A stretch of 64,000 nt of DNA from Lepisosteus oculatus (Eukaryota; Chordata; Actinopteri; Semionotiformes; Lepisosteidae). Positions 23,501-35,299 of this stretch are shown piece after piece. The translations under genes were made by a program, and so were the position numbers. The stretch spans positions 12,829,001 to 12,893,000 of the forward strand of contig NC_090703.1 of the NCBI RefSeq assembly GCF_040954835.1. Direction: 5' to 3'. Positions within the stretch are counted from its first letter, which is position 1; every line of letters begins with the position of its first letter. The notes under the pieces are model-generated. The model was not told the DNA's origin, did no database searches, and saw nothing but the letters and a program-made list of their open reading frames with translations.

Positions 23501-26500
23501 ACTAAGCGTTACTTAGTGTTAAAAATTACACACTACAAGGTTATATCAGTAATTGTTCCAGTTCTTTTATAGCTTTATTCAAGATTAACTTTCAAACGTT
23601 AAGACACAATCGTAAAAACTGTTTAGCGTGAAAATGACAGTTTGATAGATGAAGAGGAAGCAATGCCAATTTAATGATTGAAGTGTTGGAAATGTAGGAT
23701 CCTAAACATTTGCTTACAATTCCAAAAAACACAATAATTATTCCACACCAAAGAAAAAAGATACAGGGATGACTTGGAATGGCAGGGATTGGATATAATG
23801 TCAAACCAAAGGTGACCGAGACTAAAATTTGGCTAAAATGAATGCTGAAATAAATTAAGCGTGTAAATTATAGTCAGGAATGTATTTTCTGAGCACATTT
23901 CCATGTGAATATTTTATACATTTAAAAAATAATCTTGGTACAAAAAAATCTAGTCTTTAAATATCCTTACTTTGGAACAAAGAAACAAGTATATCCTAGT
24001 CAAAGTCTATTCAATACTATATTATTAAATATATTGAAATGCCATACTGTATTTAATTAACACCTACAAAACACTAGCGAATGAAAAAAACAGTATATTA
24101 AATATATTAGTCAAAATATATAAAGTTAGATGATGTCTAGGTGATGTCACAACGCATTAAAATTCTGAGTATCCGAAAACGTGTTTATTTTTCTTTAAGC
24201 TAATAACGTTCAGACACTATTATTCCATTAGACCAATTGTGAGGCACTCGATGTTTTGACAATTAGAAGCAAAATATAGTGTATTTCTCAGAGCTCCAAG
24301 ATTTAACTCACCGTTTGTTCAAGAGTTAAAATAAATCTACCTCAAAATAAAATACGTTCTCACTGCGCCACCAGAAACCGCACACCTACCGATTACCTAC
24401 GTGAGAATGCGCATTATAATTAATCAGTTATATCGTGATCACAACCAAATGAGCTACAAGATATTAGAATTCTTTGAGTCCTTGTTTAGCGGCCTCTATT
24501 GGCAGGCCAGTGAAAATGAAAAGTTTTTTCATGGGGCAACCTGCCACACATATTGTACAGAATACATACTGTACTGTGATGGGTTTTTTGCTACTCAGAA
24601 AGAGCTGGATGTGCTTTTTTTAGTACGTCCTGAGAGCAGATATGTCTCTCTTCTATGAGGCAGTAAATGGAAGTGCTAGAATTAAAACAACAATAATGAA
24701 GAATTCCCTTCTTTACCGCAAGTCGAAACTTTTCTCTGCCAAGAGTAGTGTGGGAGAGAGTTTCAGCTTTCTGTCTTCACTATGCTGTTCTGAATACTCA
24801 ATGTTCAGATTGAGAGATTCAGAAAGCATTAAAGTACCTCAATGTACAGAGTGTCTAGAATATGGTGGGTGCATTTATTGTTATTTACGTAAATACTAGA
24901 GCTTTGAACACAAAAAAAATCCAGGTGAAGAACAGAAATCTTGTTTAAAACAGGGCTGGGTATAGTCTATGGACAAAAAAAAAGTCCATGCAAGTTAATC
25001 GTTTGACGTGACGCACAAACTATCCCCTTTGTATAGGGGGGGTATATCCAATTGAGTGTAGGATAAATATGTCACGTCATTGGGTACAGTAAGCATCTGT
25101 ATGAACAGGATATTCTGTGGTGTGGGAGAGTGTAAATCGCAGATTTTGTATTTATCTTTGTAAACCTGAACGCGATCGGAAATTAGTCCTAAATTAGGAC
25201 AAAAGTATTGGTAATCTCGGGACAAATCTAAAATTTAGATTTAAGGCATATCAAATTTACTCTAGTGGGGAAAGGTTTCTAATAATTCACTCCTACAGTC
25301 CGTGGAAGTTCAAACATATTCAGTCAGTCTTTCTGTTGTGGAGAGTCTGTAGGGTGTGAATCTCTGTAGGGCGCAGGAGGAACGATTTGTCAGCGAACTC
25401 CAAGAGTGCAGCCTCGGAACTCCTCAGCGCTTCTTGCAGAGGGAGGGAGCACTGAGCCCACATAGAGGGTAATGAGATAAGCGCCGTGACCGAAACGGTA
25501 CGAGTCGGTTCAGGTAGGTGTGCACAGGCTAAACTGATAAACTTTTATTCTATTACTTCTTCAAAATGTAATTCTTGTTTGGATAGCTTTTGTAACTTAA
25601 GTGACCTCTTCAATGTAATGACGTTAATGATACGCGCTGTTACAGTAAGTGTTTATTTTAGCGCCAGTCTGAAAAATAATCTTAGGTCGCGATTGCATTT
25701 CTGTGTCCGTTTTGTCGCTGTGTGAAGTATTGAAACAGCACACCTGAGCTTGTTAAAATTTGAATCTAAAGCTAGCAGTTTTACAGAATTGTGAATGTCG
25801 CTACACAATTACTAGAAGGACTACAGAAAATATCTCCTCATTCATAAAAATAGATGCGAATTTAAAGCAAGATTTCTCAGTGTCAAAAGTTAAATACCTC
25901 TAGGGCATTCCAGAAACAGGTGTATTTTGGGAGGAAGAATCATTCCTGAAACTCAAAACGTTAATTATGGCACCTTGTAAGCCAGCATACACCTTGACTA
26001 TTACTACAATAGTATCTACTGTATGTAACTTTATCCATAGGTTCTAATACAATTAGTGTACTGGTGCTTAGTGGAGCTGGGGGACATTATAGACCACATT
26101 GAAGGCCAAATAAATGATTTTAACTTTGTGCTGGTGTTTTTTTTTAATTACGTTTTGTATTTGTAGTGACATGATTAGCCCTCTTGTCCTTTGGTTTGTA
26201 TTTGAGTTGCAGGGATAGAAATGGATTAAAAAAACAGGATCGGATGCCTTTTGCATGACTGTTCCACCACTCCAGGCCCGATTCAGTATTGCAGTTGCAG
26301 GCATTCATCTGCCCTGATTAGAAAACAGATCTTTCTGGGAGAGAGCTGCCTTGTCTTGGAAGCCAGCCCTGCTATGTAGCTCAGGGAGGGAGAGAAAAAG
26401 CACACAGCTCCACACCTGAGGGAGACTGCTGGCAGTAAACACTGTACCCTAGAGAAGCCACAGCACACCATTGATGTAATTTCCCTTTAAATTCATTTTT

Positions 26501-27210
26501 ATGGTCTAGAGCAGCACTTTAAACGGGGCCTCATTCATTATTCTCTGCACTTCAAGTGTCCCGATGTTTATTGATTTTTCATTCAGTCCTTTGTTATCTG
26601 ATGAAAGGCATTAACTTTCCCTTATTTAAAAAGACCATCAGGGGATCTGAATTCCCTTGACGGTAGCACTGAAAGGGTTAGTTTTCTGTAGCTTTTTTAA
26701 ACTGATGAAATCATACAAATACCTACTACTGGATTCAGAAATCAAAACAGAAGTGCTGAAGGAATAATGTAGTGTAATGCTGTGTAATGCAGAAGTGAAT
26801 GCTATTTTTCTCTTTGTTTCCCTGACATTTAATCTCAGCTGACAAAACACTGTTAAAAAAGGGATCAGGAGACAGATCATCTCCCCAGGGAGGGGCCGCT
26901 TCCAGGTAGACTGCTCTGCTCTGCTCTCTAATGAGACAGAGTTTGTATGTGTGCTCTTTAACTGTGCAGCTTGCTGCAGCCATTTAACTAGAAAAAGAAA
27001 AACAGTCATGGTATCCAAAACATAGAGTTTCAGTTTGCTCACTGCACAAAAATACAGCCCAAGCACCTTTTTATCTGTAACAACACCTGCAATGTTTTTT
27101 GACTGGAGTGACTGCAGTACAGATCTCAGGGGTGGGGTTTTTTGCTAATTCTGTGTGTTTGAACAAAGCCTTTTGCGGTTCCTTCATTGTCTGTTGTTCC
27201 CTTCTCCCAG
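23501..27210. other. Intergenic/5' region between cdkn3 and the RhoGEF gene
   Basis: The two genes are divergent here. 23.5–25.3 kb is AT-rich, with repeated 'tattaaatatatt' strings near 24.0–24.1 kb. A less AT-rich block at 25330–25500 could hold the first untranslated exon or promoter of the RhoGEF gene, but no clear donor could be tied to 27214. No coding exon is recognised. Confidence 0.5.
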
Positions 27211-27218
27211 CAGAAGAT

Positions 27219-27260
27219 ATGAAGGCAGTAGGGGGAGGACTGAACTCTGAGATCTCAAAG
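27219..27260 (+). CDS. arhgef33-like: RhoGEF gene, first coding exon
   Basis: Acceptor CCCAGCAG, ATG at 27219, 14 codons ending EISK in phase 0 at GTACAC. The start was chosen because it is the only ATG that reads into the coiled-coil exon. Upstream untranslated exons are likely. Confidence 0.6.
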
Positions 27261-30200
27261 GTACACGGAGCCTACGTGTTTTAGCACTTACGTTCAATCA
27301 CGATAAAAAAGTGCTTTTGTAGTCGTGATGTCCAGTACATGACTCAGCCATGTGGCAGGCTTTTCATGTGGCTTGATTTCATGTGGAGTTACCAGTTACC
27401 AGTTGTTACTGGTTATACCAGGCGTTACCAGTTACCTGATGGTGTCCCCACAGTTACAGGAGATGGTGGCTGAGCTGAAGGCAGATTTCTCCTCCGCCCT
27501 GCTGGAGCTGAGCAGAATACAGCACAGTGACAGCTGTCTTCAGCAGGACATCGAGCAAACCAGGCAGCACTGCAGCCAGCAGGCCCTTCAGCTCCAGGCC
27601 CTGGTGTGCAGCCTGAGGGTATGAGGGAGAAATCGGGGGGGGCACCATGGCCCAATGAGTGATGCAGAGCTGGTACAGTACAGGGCATAACAGAACACCA
27701 GGTTTAATTCATAGCAACTTCTGTTGGAGAAATTATTCCCCCTTCCAGACAGTCAGGGGTCCGTCTCAGAAGTTAAAATAAGTTTTTATTTCATGCACAT
27801 GGGAGTGAAACACACAGAGATGCTCCGCGTATTTTTCTCAAAGTAATTAAACTAGAGCAGTCCCTAGCAATATGTTTCTGCTATCTATCACACTTACCTG
27901 TGCTTACAAGATTGGCTAAAGATAACTTCTTTTAACGCAATTGGTTACTTGGGTTCCTAGCGCGTATTCCTATATAACAGTATAGAACTACATAGAAGCA
28001 CTTGTGTCCAGCATTCTCCCAATCCAGTTCAAACTGGTTCTGAATGTCCACGTTATAAAATATTGCATCTTCTGCAAGAAAAGTGTGTGCAAAGTTCACA
28101 GAGACCCTCTCAACACTTCTCTTCGAGATTTTTCCACCCGCAGGCCTACCTGGTTCCTCTGCCCAGCTCTGAGGAATTGTGAAGCTATGGTCTGTACTAG
28201 TACAGGAAACAGTCATGTGTTCTTCCTCCTATTAAGCACGAGCTCGGGGAGGCAAAGAGTCAAATCACACAACTCAGTGATCTGCAGCTGCAGCTGAAGC
28301 AAGGACTGGAGGCCATCCATTTTGATAGAAGACACATCCCGGAGACTTCAGCCCAACAGATCAACGGGTAGTGTACCAGATATTTTAAATGTGCTATTCT
28401 GTGTTGAGGTTTCTGTAGCTATGTTCCCTCCAGAAAAATTTGGAAGACTTGTTTTTGAAGGATTTGCTTATTCCTTCCTTGGGGTCTGTCAGAAGGATGT
28501 GCTGTAAAAGCTTCACACCCATTCTGATTACTGCACCCCCCTGTTGTGCCGTTGTGTCACTAGAGAGAGTGGAGTGAATGGCCAGTGGGAACTCTCCACA
28601 CTAAGTCCAGCACCCAGGACTCGGCTTCTACTGCACTGCTATCTCCAGGGGGTCAGAGCAGGACACTGCCACGGCCAAGGTGGGCTTACTGGGGAAACAG
28701 AAGAAACATTTTCCATTCTCACCTCTAGTAAGTGGTTTGGTGAGACATATTTTGCGGGCATTTTTAAACATTTTTTGACTTTGCAAAAACATATTTCGTC
28801 ACCTCTGCTCTGTTTCTGTTTCTTCATGCAGGAATTGAAACAAGGCCACTCTTTTTCTTCTTGTTACAGACGTGGCCTGCTTTGGTCAGGTGTCTCAGAG
28901 CGTCTCTCTTGAGCTCAGCTCCTCCCTGACCCCAGCCTGCGGGGCGGGCACCCCCTCAGGACACACACCACATAATCCCCTCAAGGCCCCGACCAGGATG
29001 CCCCCTGCCGCAGCTCCATGGCCAGGAGGTGTCCTGCAGTCCTGCTCTCACCAGGGTGTGCTGCTCTCACTCTAGGGCTGCTGTGTTCCTAATTTTCTGG
29101 TTTAGATGAAGCTTAATTTCCAGGTGGATGGTCCAGATGAAAGTGTTTGGGAAAATGTTTGTTGCATTGGGATTGGAAAATCTGATCAGAACAAAAAAGG
29201 CTTACCCAAAGCTTCTATTGCTACTTTAAACCACAGATTACCTTGGTCGGCTAATATTGCTAATACTGAGGTGCATCTTTCATCAGACATGTTCATGAAG
29301 TCTGTTTGGATCTGTGCTTGGATCTGTCATTTTTGACAAGTAGCAAACGGTTTGTTGCCACTGTAAGTTTCATGTATTATTCTATGTGTTGAGGGGAAAC
29401 AGTGCTGTGTGTGTCAGTGGAGATAATTCCTGTGGCTATAAGCCTGACTGGACATTCTCCACAGACAGGAGGCAGCAGGTTGCTCTGGCGTTGCTCCAGT
29501 CTGAGAGACAGTACGTGTCCAGCTTGTATCAGCTTCAGACTCTTTATAAAACAACTCCATCACCCCTGCCAAAGACACGGGAGCTCTGGTAAGCCATGCA
29601 GAGAAGAACTACGCACCTTGTGAAATGACCGTCTCGATCTAATTCTATTACCTAACATATATCTCTCCATATACAGTACGTCCTAGCAGTAACCCCACCA
29701 CAATCGTACTCCACCTTGCACTATCTAAAAGAGGACACCCTCAACCCAGGCCCTGACAATGATCCTAAAAACTATCCCAAAAGATTAACTTCATCCCAGA
29801 CCTAACCCAAGCTCTCTAACAAGTTTGCTCAGCAGTTCTAATTCTGCATTATCACAACCAGTACTCTAAATCATGTCATGTCACAAATGCAACCATAACT
29901 CTAATCACGACTATAAACCCAGCATAAGTCTGCCGCCAAGCTTATCTCATTTAGGAGTCTCATTTGGATTTTCATCCAGTCCCTGTTGTGTCCTAGTCAG
30001 GTGTTTCTTGTAAACCTGGAGCAGTTGCTACAGTGCCACCTACAGGTCAGAAACTCTCTGGAGGAACGCATCTCTGTCAGCGGCGGGCAGTGGCAGGGCC
30101 TTGTGGGAGATGTGTTTGTCAAGCTCACAAGCCGTGAGGTAAGCAGGCTGCTCTTCCTGATCTCCCACACATCTTTCAGTGTCAGGATGTAGAGGTACTG

Positions 30201-33200
30201 TACGCGAGAGCTCTCTTGTCTTCATTTATTTCCAGTGCAACTTTTCGGACACCTACCTGACATACCTCAGGATGGTCCCTCTAGTTCTTTCAGAGCTTCT
30301 CGAGTCAGAGAGTGACAAGATGGCCACACAGGTATGGACTAAAGACTGGCATTTTAATGACAATATTTTTTTCCCTTGGAAATCAGCTTCAGTATACCTT
30401 TCATCACCCCCAAACAAATCACCTTAGCACATCACAGTGTGGGCTAAGACTTTCTCTGTGAACCTGTAATTCCTTTAGTACTATGATGTGCAGTAAATCC
30501 AGAGAGAGACAGCAGTCTCCGTGTGACTGATCTTGTCTGGTTTGTGCAGGGCAGACTGGGAGAGAAAGAGGAGCTGGAGCTGGTTTCTCTCATCCTGATG
30601 CCAGTCTCAAGGATTCATAGCTACCTCTCACACATCCAGGTGTGTCTTCACCTCCAGACACTCCCACTAGTCTGTTCACATAATGCTATCTCATCCTGGG
30701 GAATGGTAACATCCTATAGCCCTGACAATAAACTCTTCAAGAATATACCTCATAGAACTTAATCAACTTAATCAACTTCATAACATTAAAGATTTAAATA
30801 TCTCTGAGGAGATTAACTCACCTGTCAGGCTGGGCATTCCTTATTCTTTCTTTGATTTCTTCAGTATTTCACCAGGTTCTGTGATGCTTTTTCCCAGGTA
30901 TAGATAGTCAAGGTTAACAATTGCCCGACATAAATTATATTTTAATTGATGGCCTACTTTCATGATGACGGATGTGAAAACTCCACGAGATGCCACCCAG
31001 TACTAATGTGAAGCACATCCAAGGCTTTATTTGTTCTTGTACATGAGATTTCCTGACTTTTTGTCAAGATGTAAAATCTTAAGACAAAACAAACAGTATT
31101 GCAGTACTCGAAGGCAAGACTATACAGAGTTTAGAGTACCCACAAATGTTAATGCCTTTTATTAGATGGCCCCTTTTAAAATAACACCTTAAAGCCTGTG
31201 CCTTTTGTGTTCTGCAGAGTTTGTTTCGATGGACAAGCAGGGAGCACCCTGACCACTGTCTGCTATTGCTCAGTGAAAGGACATTGAAACATTTCCTCTC
31301 CCGCTGTCAGGCTTTGATCAATGATACCACCACACAAGCTGGCCAGGATGTTGGTGAACTCAGGTGGGTCCATCATTCTCAGGCTGTTAAGGAATGGAGT
31401 TGGAGAGAAGGTGTGGAAGTATGATCTCACCACGATTGAGGGGGTGTCTGTTTCCTTTCCTTCACCGATTCTACCCCAGCCTGAGCAGCTTTAAAGACGA
31501 TGTACTGTAGATGTCAACACAATGGCTTAGCTGTAGGGCTTCAGAAGCAGCATTTACCTCGAGATTAAATTAAATTTGTCATTGAGCAGCATACAGGAAA
31601 AATCCTGAGTCACGGATACCTTTTTTTTTCCTGTTTGGAAATTTGCCCAAACCACGTCTCACTTACAAAAACAGCCCTGTACTGAACTGGAATACTGCAG
31701 TAGGTATTGTGTTGCGTTTAACAGCTTCTAACTCGTCCTCAGTTTGCCCAGAGTGTAGCACAGGGACAAGAGTGATGGCGTGTTTGCAATTTTAACTTAA
31801 GCGATACATTAAAAAGAAATGAAAGAAGAGAAAAAAATCAAGATTAAAACGAAGGCTTATGAAATTACGATTCAAATAAAACCAAAGGTGGCTGCTGTAG
31901 GTCTTCAACTAGGTCCGACGAAACATTTCACCTCTTTCAAACTGTAGACTGAGGTCTTGGATGTAGCACTGGAAAGCAGAGGGTTGAATTGGAAGCAAAT
32001 TGTAGACTGCTGTAAAGTGACTTTGTGAATGCACTGTCCTGTGCCCTGGGTCCTGCTTGCCACAGTAATGTGATAAGACAGAAGGAATCTGTGTTTCAGG
32101 AGCACCAGCGGATTCCCTACTGAGAACAGCACCAGGGCTGGTGAGCTGAGCCCCATCCTGAGCTGCAGCAGCAGTGCCAGGGACAGCGGGATACAGTGTG
32201 AGGAGCCCTGCAGTCCTACGTGCCGGTGAGCGCAGGTGCAAATAACTGGGGGCATTTGCCTTCCAATGTATTAACAAAGCACTTCTCTGACCCTCTATAC
32301 CTTTATTAATAGTAAGACGTGATCAATCAATCTCCTTTTGTGAGGCTGTTTTCCCAAATTGTATATTTACTGTATCCCTTTCTAAACTGTGTATCTCTCC
32401 TCGCTGCTGCACCAACACTATTCCAGATCAAACACCAGTTACAGGTCATATAATGGTGAATCAACTGAATCATTATTAACAGTTCACCAAAGAGTATGGG
32501 ACAAGACAGAATAGATAGCATTGGGTATGTGCAATTCCGTGGTAATCTCCCAAACACAAAGTAAAAATGCATTCAAATCTGCTTTAAAATTAACAGGATC
32601 AAAAATTCTGGAGCTGCCAGTGAGCACATGGCACACAGAGCTTGTGCCTGTGCCATGGAGCACAACTTCCAAAGGCTGTTAATAGTACAGCAGAATGAGC
32701 TTCCAAACACAGAGCTGGAGACTTTTCTTTTCTTGTTGGTCTGGAGCAGGAGGATCATTAGTTCATCCCAGCTCAGGACAATTAAAAAAAACATACCCGA
32801 GATTTATTGATTGTAATCGCACTGCATTGCTTTGAGAGGTGTATTGAATTTATTCTGGAGGAGTATCAGTTAAGGACAAGGGTGTTTTGTTCAGTTGTTT
32901 TGTTATAAATTCACAGGCAAAATCTCACTTTAAAGAAAACTGCCCTTCTTTGTAGTTTTATAGCAGCAATTGGAACAAAAAAACTAAAATCATGATGATA
33001 TATTTTAAAATAAAATGCATTTTTATTCATTTCGAATTATCTTTTAAATTCAAAGCAATCATAAAAAAACCAAAAATATTAAAGGGATAAAACTGATGAT
33101 TTTGTTTGCGACAAGGAAAGATTTGCTGGAGCTATGCATTTTTATTCTTGACCAGATACTCATACATCTGCTTGCACTTTTTCTAAACCAGAAGCGAACT

Positions 33201-34946
33201 GCTGTCTGAACTGAACTCTGCAGTGCACTCTGGGAAAGCAGTCCCCTGTCTGAGGAGCCCGGGTTGGCAGAAGAGCAGTCAGGGCAGGAATCTACAGCCT
33301 CTCTCCACTGTGGAATCTTACAAACCACAGAGCCTTACCTCCAGTAACACAGAACATACCAGCTTCTCACACCAAGGTGGGGGAGAAAGGCTGACACACT
33401 CCGACACAGCCACATATTCCAGCTGGACTCGGCAGCCCCCGACTTGCCTTGGAAAGGGGGCAGGGAGCTGCAAGTCCATCATGGACAAGGCAAGCTCGGA
33501 GGGGCCTGACCCTGACTTGAACGATTTTGCGGATGCCTCAGTTTTTGATTATTCCTCCATCACCTCCTCCAGTCCCGACTGGACCACTGGGGAGGAAGAT
33601 GGCGTCTGGGGCAAAGGTGACCTTGGTGTGCTTGAGGATAAAGCTGAAGAGCAGGTGTCATTGAGGACACATTCCTTCAAGCCAGTTAGGGCCTCTCAAA
33701 GAGAAGCCTCCCCAATGTGCAGAGAATCTGGGGCTCCGTACACTGAAGGACATATGTTTGAATATTCTGACGAGCTGCCTACAGGGGGCATTGGCCCAGA
33801 GAACTCCAAACAGGTACCTTGCATGCTTGTGCTCTTCATCACTTACAGTACCTGTGTCAGCATTATGGGTGGGCATCAGTAACAACTGTTCCCCCTCCTG
33901 TAAAATCAGGCAGATCCTGCTTTGGCAAGGGCCAAGTTGAGTAAACTCCACAAAGCAGCGAGGGATCCTGGGAGATCACCTCCAGCCAGGTGTCAACAAA
34001 GCAGAGTGGACCTCAGGTAGGAGTTGCTTTTCTACAGCACTTGAGGGGATGGAGGTGTGGAAGACCAAGTGAAAAGGTCAAGACAGCGACTATGCACGGG
34101 AAAGGTTTTCTGTTTGCACCTAAGACCACGGTCTTAGGTGCAAACTAAAGCCTGTGATTCTTCACACCCATTCAACCAGAGAAATGAAACAGATTGCAGG
34201 ATGCCAAATGGCATCTTTCTGTCCTGTTTGTTTGACTGCCCCTTTTCCCTTATGTTCCTTTGATATGTTAAAGTCTTGCCTACTTTTAATGTATAAAAAG
34301 GAAAGTGTCACTTCAGTCCAGTGAGCATGTCTTACTGAGTGCTAGAGGGAAACCCTTTCTCTGCGATATGTTCCCCGATATGACTGAATTAAAGATCTGT
34401 TTGACAATCTCCCAACCTGAGTGAAGACTGAGTTTTCTTCGACAGAGGCAACGAAGTGATAATCCTGCAGCAATTAATAAAATAATTTTTTAACCCTTTG
34501 CTAATCTCTTGAAGAAATGAATGAAATGCTAGTTGTCTCTTGAATCCTCAAATAAGAACAAATATCCCGTAACAATGTTGGCTGGAAAATTGTCCTCATC
34601 TTTTGATTTTTCAGTATTCTGGTACTTTTATCCTCACCTGTATTTCTCCATTCAGTTTCACAGAATAACCACGTGTGTAGATTAGTCTGCAATGTTTTTG
34701 TGTGCGTGTTGCTTTGAGTGTTGGAGTGGCACATGACTTGCAGCACTCTCTCTGAAACAATAGTGACAGATAAACTCAGTGACTGCTTCTTTCACTTTCA
34801 GGTCTTTCCAGGAGGCCGCTGTCTTGAAAGCTCAGGGCATTACCTACAGACGAAGGGATCCAAAATGTAAGAGATCTGCCCCACATGGACCACCGGATGA
34901 CTGTGAATGCAGCCGGGACAGTGAGGACCCCTGCAGCACTGTGTGA
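27219..34946 (+). CDS. arhgef33-like: ARHGEF33-like Rho guanine nucleotide exchange factor, 14 coding exons
   Basis: Rho GEFs load GTP on Rho-family GTPases through a DH (Dbl-homology) domain. Exons 27219–27260, 27454–27618, 28237–28367, 28564–28727, 28870–29055, 29465–29588, 29955–30138, 30236–30331, 30550–30639, 31218–31363, 32100–32225, 33192–33813, 33910–34016 and 34802–34946 join without frame break into about 775 residues. A glutamine-rich coiled coil covers about 15–110. The DH domain covers about 231–440: QVALALLQSERQYVSSLYQL (CR1), LVNLEQLLQCH, LILMPVSRIHSYL (CR3) and REHPDH. The tail is Ser/Pro-rich, and no PH domain follows. The ARHGEF33 assignment rests on the PH-less DH layout, similar length and tail-to-tail position with a SOS gene. 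Exon 4 is the weakest; the start exon is short. Confidence 0.75.
27454..27618 (+). CDS. arhgef33-like: RhoGEF gene, coiled-coil exon 2
   Basis: LQEMVAELKADFSSALLEL… to LQALVCSLR (15–69). Leu/Gln/Glu heptads predict a coiled coil. Phase 0 on both sides. Confidence 0.8.
27781..28012. repeat. Fragment related to the interior of the hAT element at 60.5–61.9 kb
   Basis: 'GTTTTTATTTCATGC.CATGG' followed by 'GGAG.GAAACAC' and 'AGAGATGCTC…GTATTTTTCTCAAA' is shared with 61427–61730, as are later 'GCTTACAAGATT', 'CGTATTCCTAT' and 'CACTTGTGTCCA' stretches. No terminal inverted repeats are seen here, so it is a partial or internally deleted copy in RhoGEF intron 2. Confidence 0.7.
28237..28367 (+). CDS. 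arhgef33-like: RhoGEF gene, exon 3
   Basis: HELGEAKSQITQLSDLQLQL… (70–112) continues the coiled coil. Acceptor ATTAAG, donor GG|GTAGTG, phase 2. The donor is not strong. Confidence 0.7.
28564..28727 (+). CDS. arhgef33-like: RhoGEF gene, exon 4 (uncertain)
   Basis: Placed because exon 3 ends in phase 2 and exon 5 needs phase 1. A 164-base open exon with acceptor CACTAG and donor A|GTAAGT fulfils both. The deduced residues (ESGVNGQWELSTLS…) are not recognisably conserved, and another frame also looks coding-like, so the borders may be wrong. Confidence 0.4.
28870..29055 (+). CDS. arhgef33-like: RhoGEF gene, exon 5
   Basis: VACFGQVSQSVSLELSSSLT… Pro/Ser-rich linker (169–229) before the DH domain. 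Acceptor TTGTTACAG, donor G|GTGTGC, phase 1. Confidence 0.65.
29465..29588 (+). CDS. arhgef33-like: RhoGEF gene, exon 6 (start of DH domain)
   Basis: DRRQQVALALLQSERQYVSS is the DH CR1 helix (E-R-x-Y-V-x-x-L). Ends REL with split Trp at GTAAGC. Confidence 0.85.
29955..30138 (+). CDS. arhgef33-like: RhoGEF gene, exon 7 (DH)
   Basis: The acceptor at 29953–29954 (TTTAG) was chosen over later AGs because only it completes Trp271 in frame. FLVNLEQLLQCHLQVRNSLE corresponds to the DH 'iF.N…ll..H..ll..Le' helix. Donor GTAAGC, phase 0. Confidence 0.8.
30236..30331 (+). CDS. arhgef33-like: RhoGEF gene, exon 8 (DH)
   Basis: CNFSDTYLTYLRMVPLVLSE… (333–364). The F..Y..Y pattern is the DH helix before CR3. 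Phase 0 on both sides. Confidence 0.85.
30550..30639 (+). CDS. arhgef33-like: RhoGEF gene, exon 9 (DH CR3)
   Basis: LELVSLILMPVSRIHSYLSH (within 365–394) is the conserved DH 'L..P..R..rY' GTPase-contact helix. Phase 0 on both sides. Confidence 0.88.
31218..31363 (+). CDS. arhgef33-like: RhoGEF gene, exon 10 (end of DH)
   Basis: SLFRWTSREHPDHCLLLLSE… (395–442). HPDH matches the 'T…HPD' turn of DH domains, and the last helix follows. Donor GTGGGT, phase 2. Confidence 0.88.
32100..32225 (+). CDS. arhgef33-like: RhoGEF gene, exon 11
   Basis: STSGFPTENSTRAGELSPIL… ending in RDSGIQCEEPCSPTC. Ser-rich linker after the DH domain, phases 2/2. Confidence 0.75.
33192..33813 (+). CDS. arhgef33-like: RhoGEF gene, exon 12 (large Ser-rich exon)
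   Basis: 622 bases, residues 486–692, low complexity and Ser/Pro/Glu-rich (for example DYSSITSSSPDWTTGEED). Presumably a disordered regulatory tail. Reads from Arg485 completed at the acceptor to donor CAG|GTACCT. Confidence 0.8.
33910..34016 (+). CDS. arhgef33-like: RhoGEF gene, exon 13
   Basis: ADPALARAKLSKLHKAARDP… (693–727). Basic helical stretch. Acceptor AATCAG, donor GTAGGA, phase 2. Confidence 0.75.
34112..34145. repeat. Near-perfect palindrome, 16-bp arms and 2-bp loop
   Basis: GTTTGCACCTAAGACC, then AC, then the exact reverse complement. It lies in the last intron of the RhoGEF gene. Confidence 0.95.
34802..34946 (+). CDS. arhgef33-like: RhoGEF gene, last coding exon
   Basis: SFQEAAVLKAQGITYRRRDP… Cys-containing C-terminus ending DPCSTV and TGA at 34944–34946. 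Acceptor CTTTCAG completes Arg728. Confidence 0.8.
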
Positions 34947-35252
34947 CTGAGATGCAAGCTAGCTCTTCTCTCGGGGTCAGCAGTCGAGAAGAGCAGAGCA
35001 AGGACAAGTGCTGTTACCTACAGCTTTAATACCTATTTAATATGAAATACCTTGAGCTTTTACAAGTTGGGATTCTGTTTCCCTGCAATTACTTTTGAAC
35101 TAGTTGCCACTATGAATTAAGGTTAAATATTCCTCATCAGTCTTTGTTTTGCATTCATGATCTTACACGTGCCAGTAAGATCAAAAGTCCTGCACATCTG
35201 TTGAGCTATAGCGGACTGACATTTGTCTCCAACACTCTACCTGCACTAAAGC

Positions 35253-35291
35253 AATAAACTTGTAGCACCTAAGAAAAACATTCAGAATAAA
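35253..35291 (+). terminator. arhgef33-like: Candidate polyadenylation signals of the RhoGEF gene
   Basis: Two AATAAA hexamers, at 35253–35258 and 35286–35291, about 310–340 bases after the stop. Confidence 0.5.
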
Positions 35292-35299
35292 TTTAAGCG

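Noticed and set aside
29600-29940. Degenerate telomere-like CCCTAA array
   Set aside because: Scattered 'aaccc' and 'ctaaccc' words occur, but there is no regular period, so this is only low-level similarity.
31905-32277. Minus-strand frames of 116–122 codons
   Set aside because: Antisense to RhoGEF exon 11 and its intron. No similarity to a known protein recognised.
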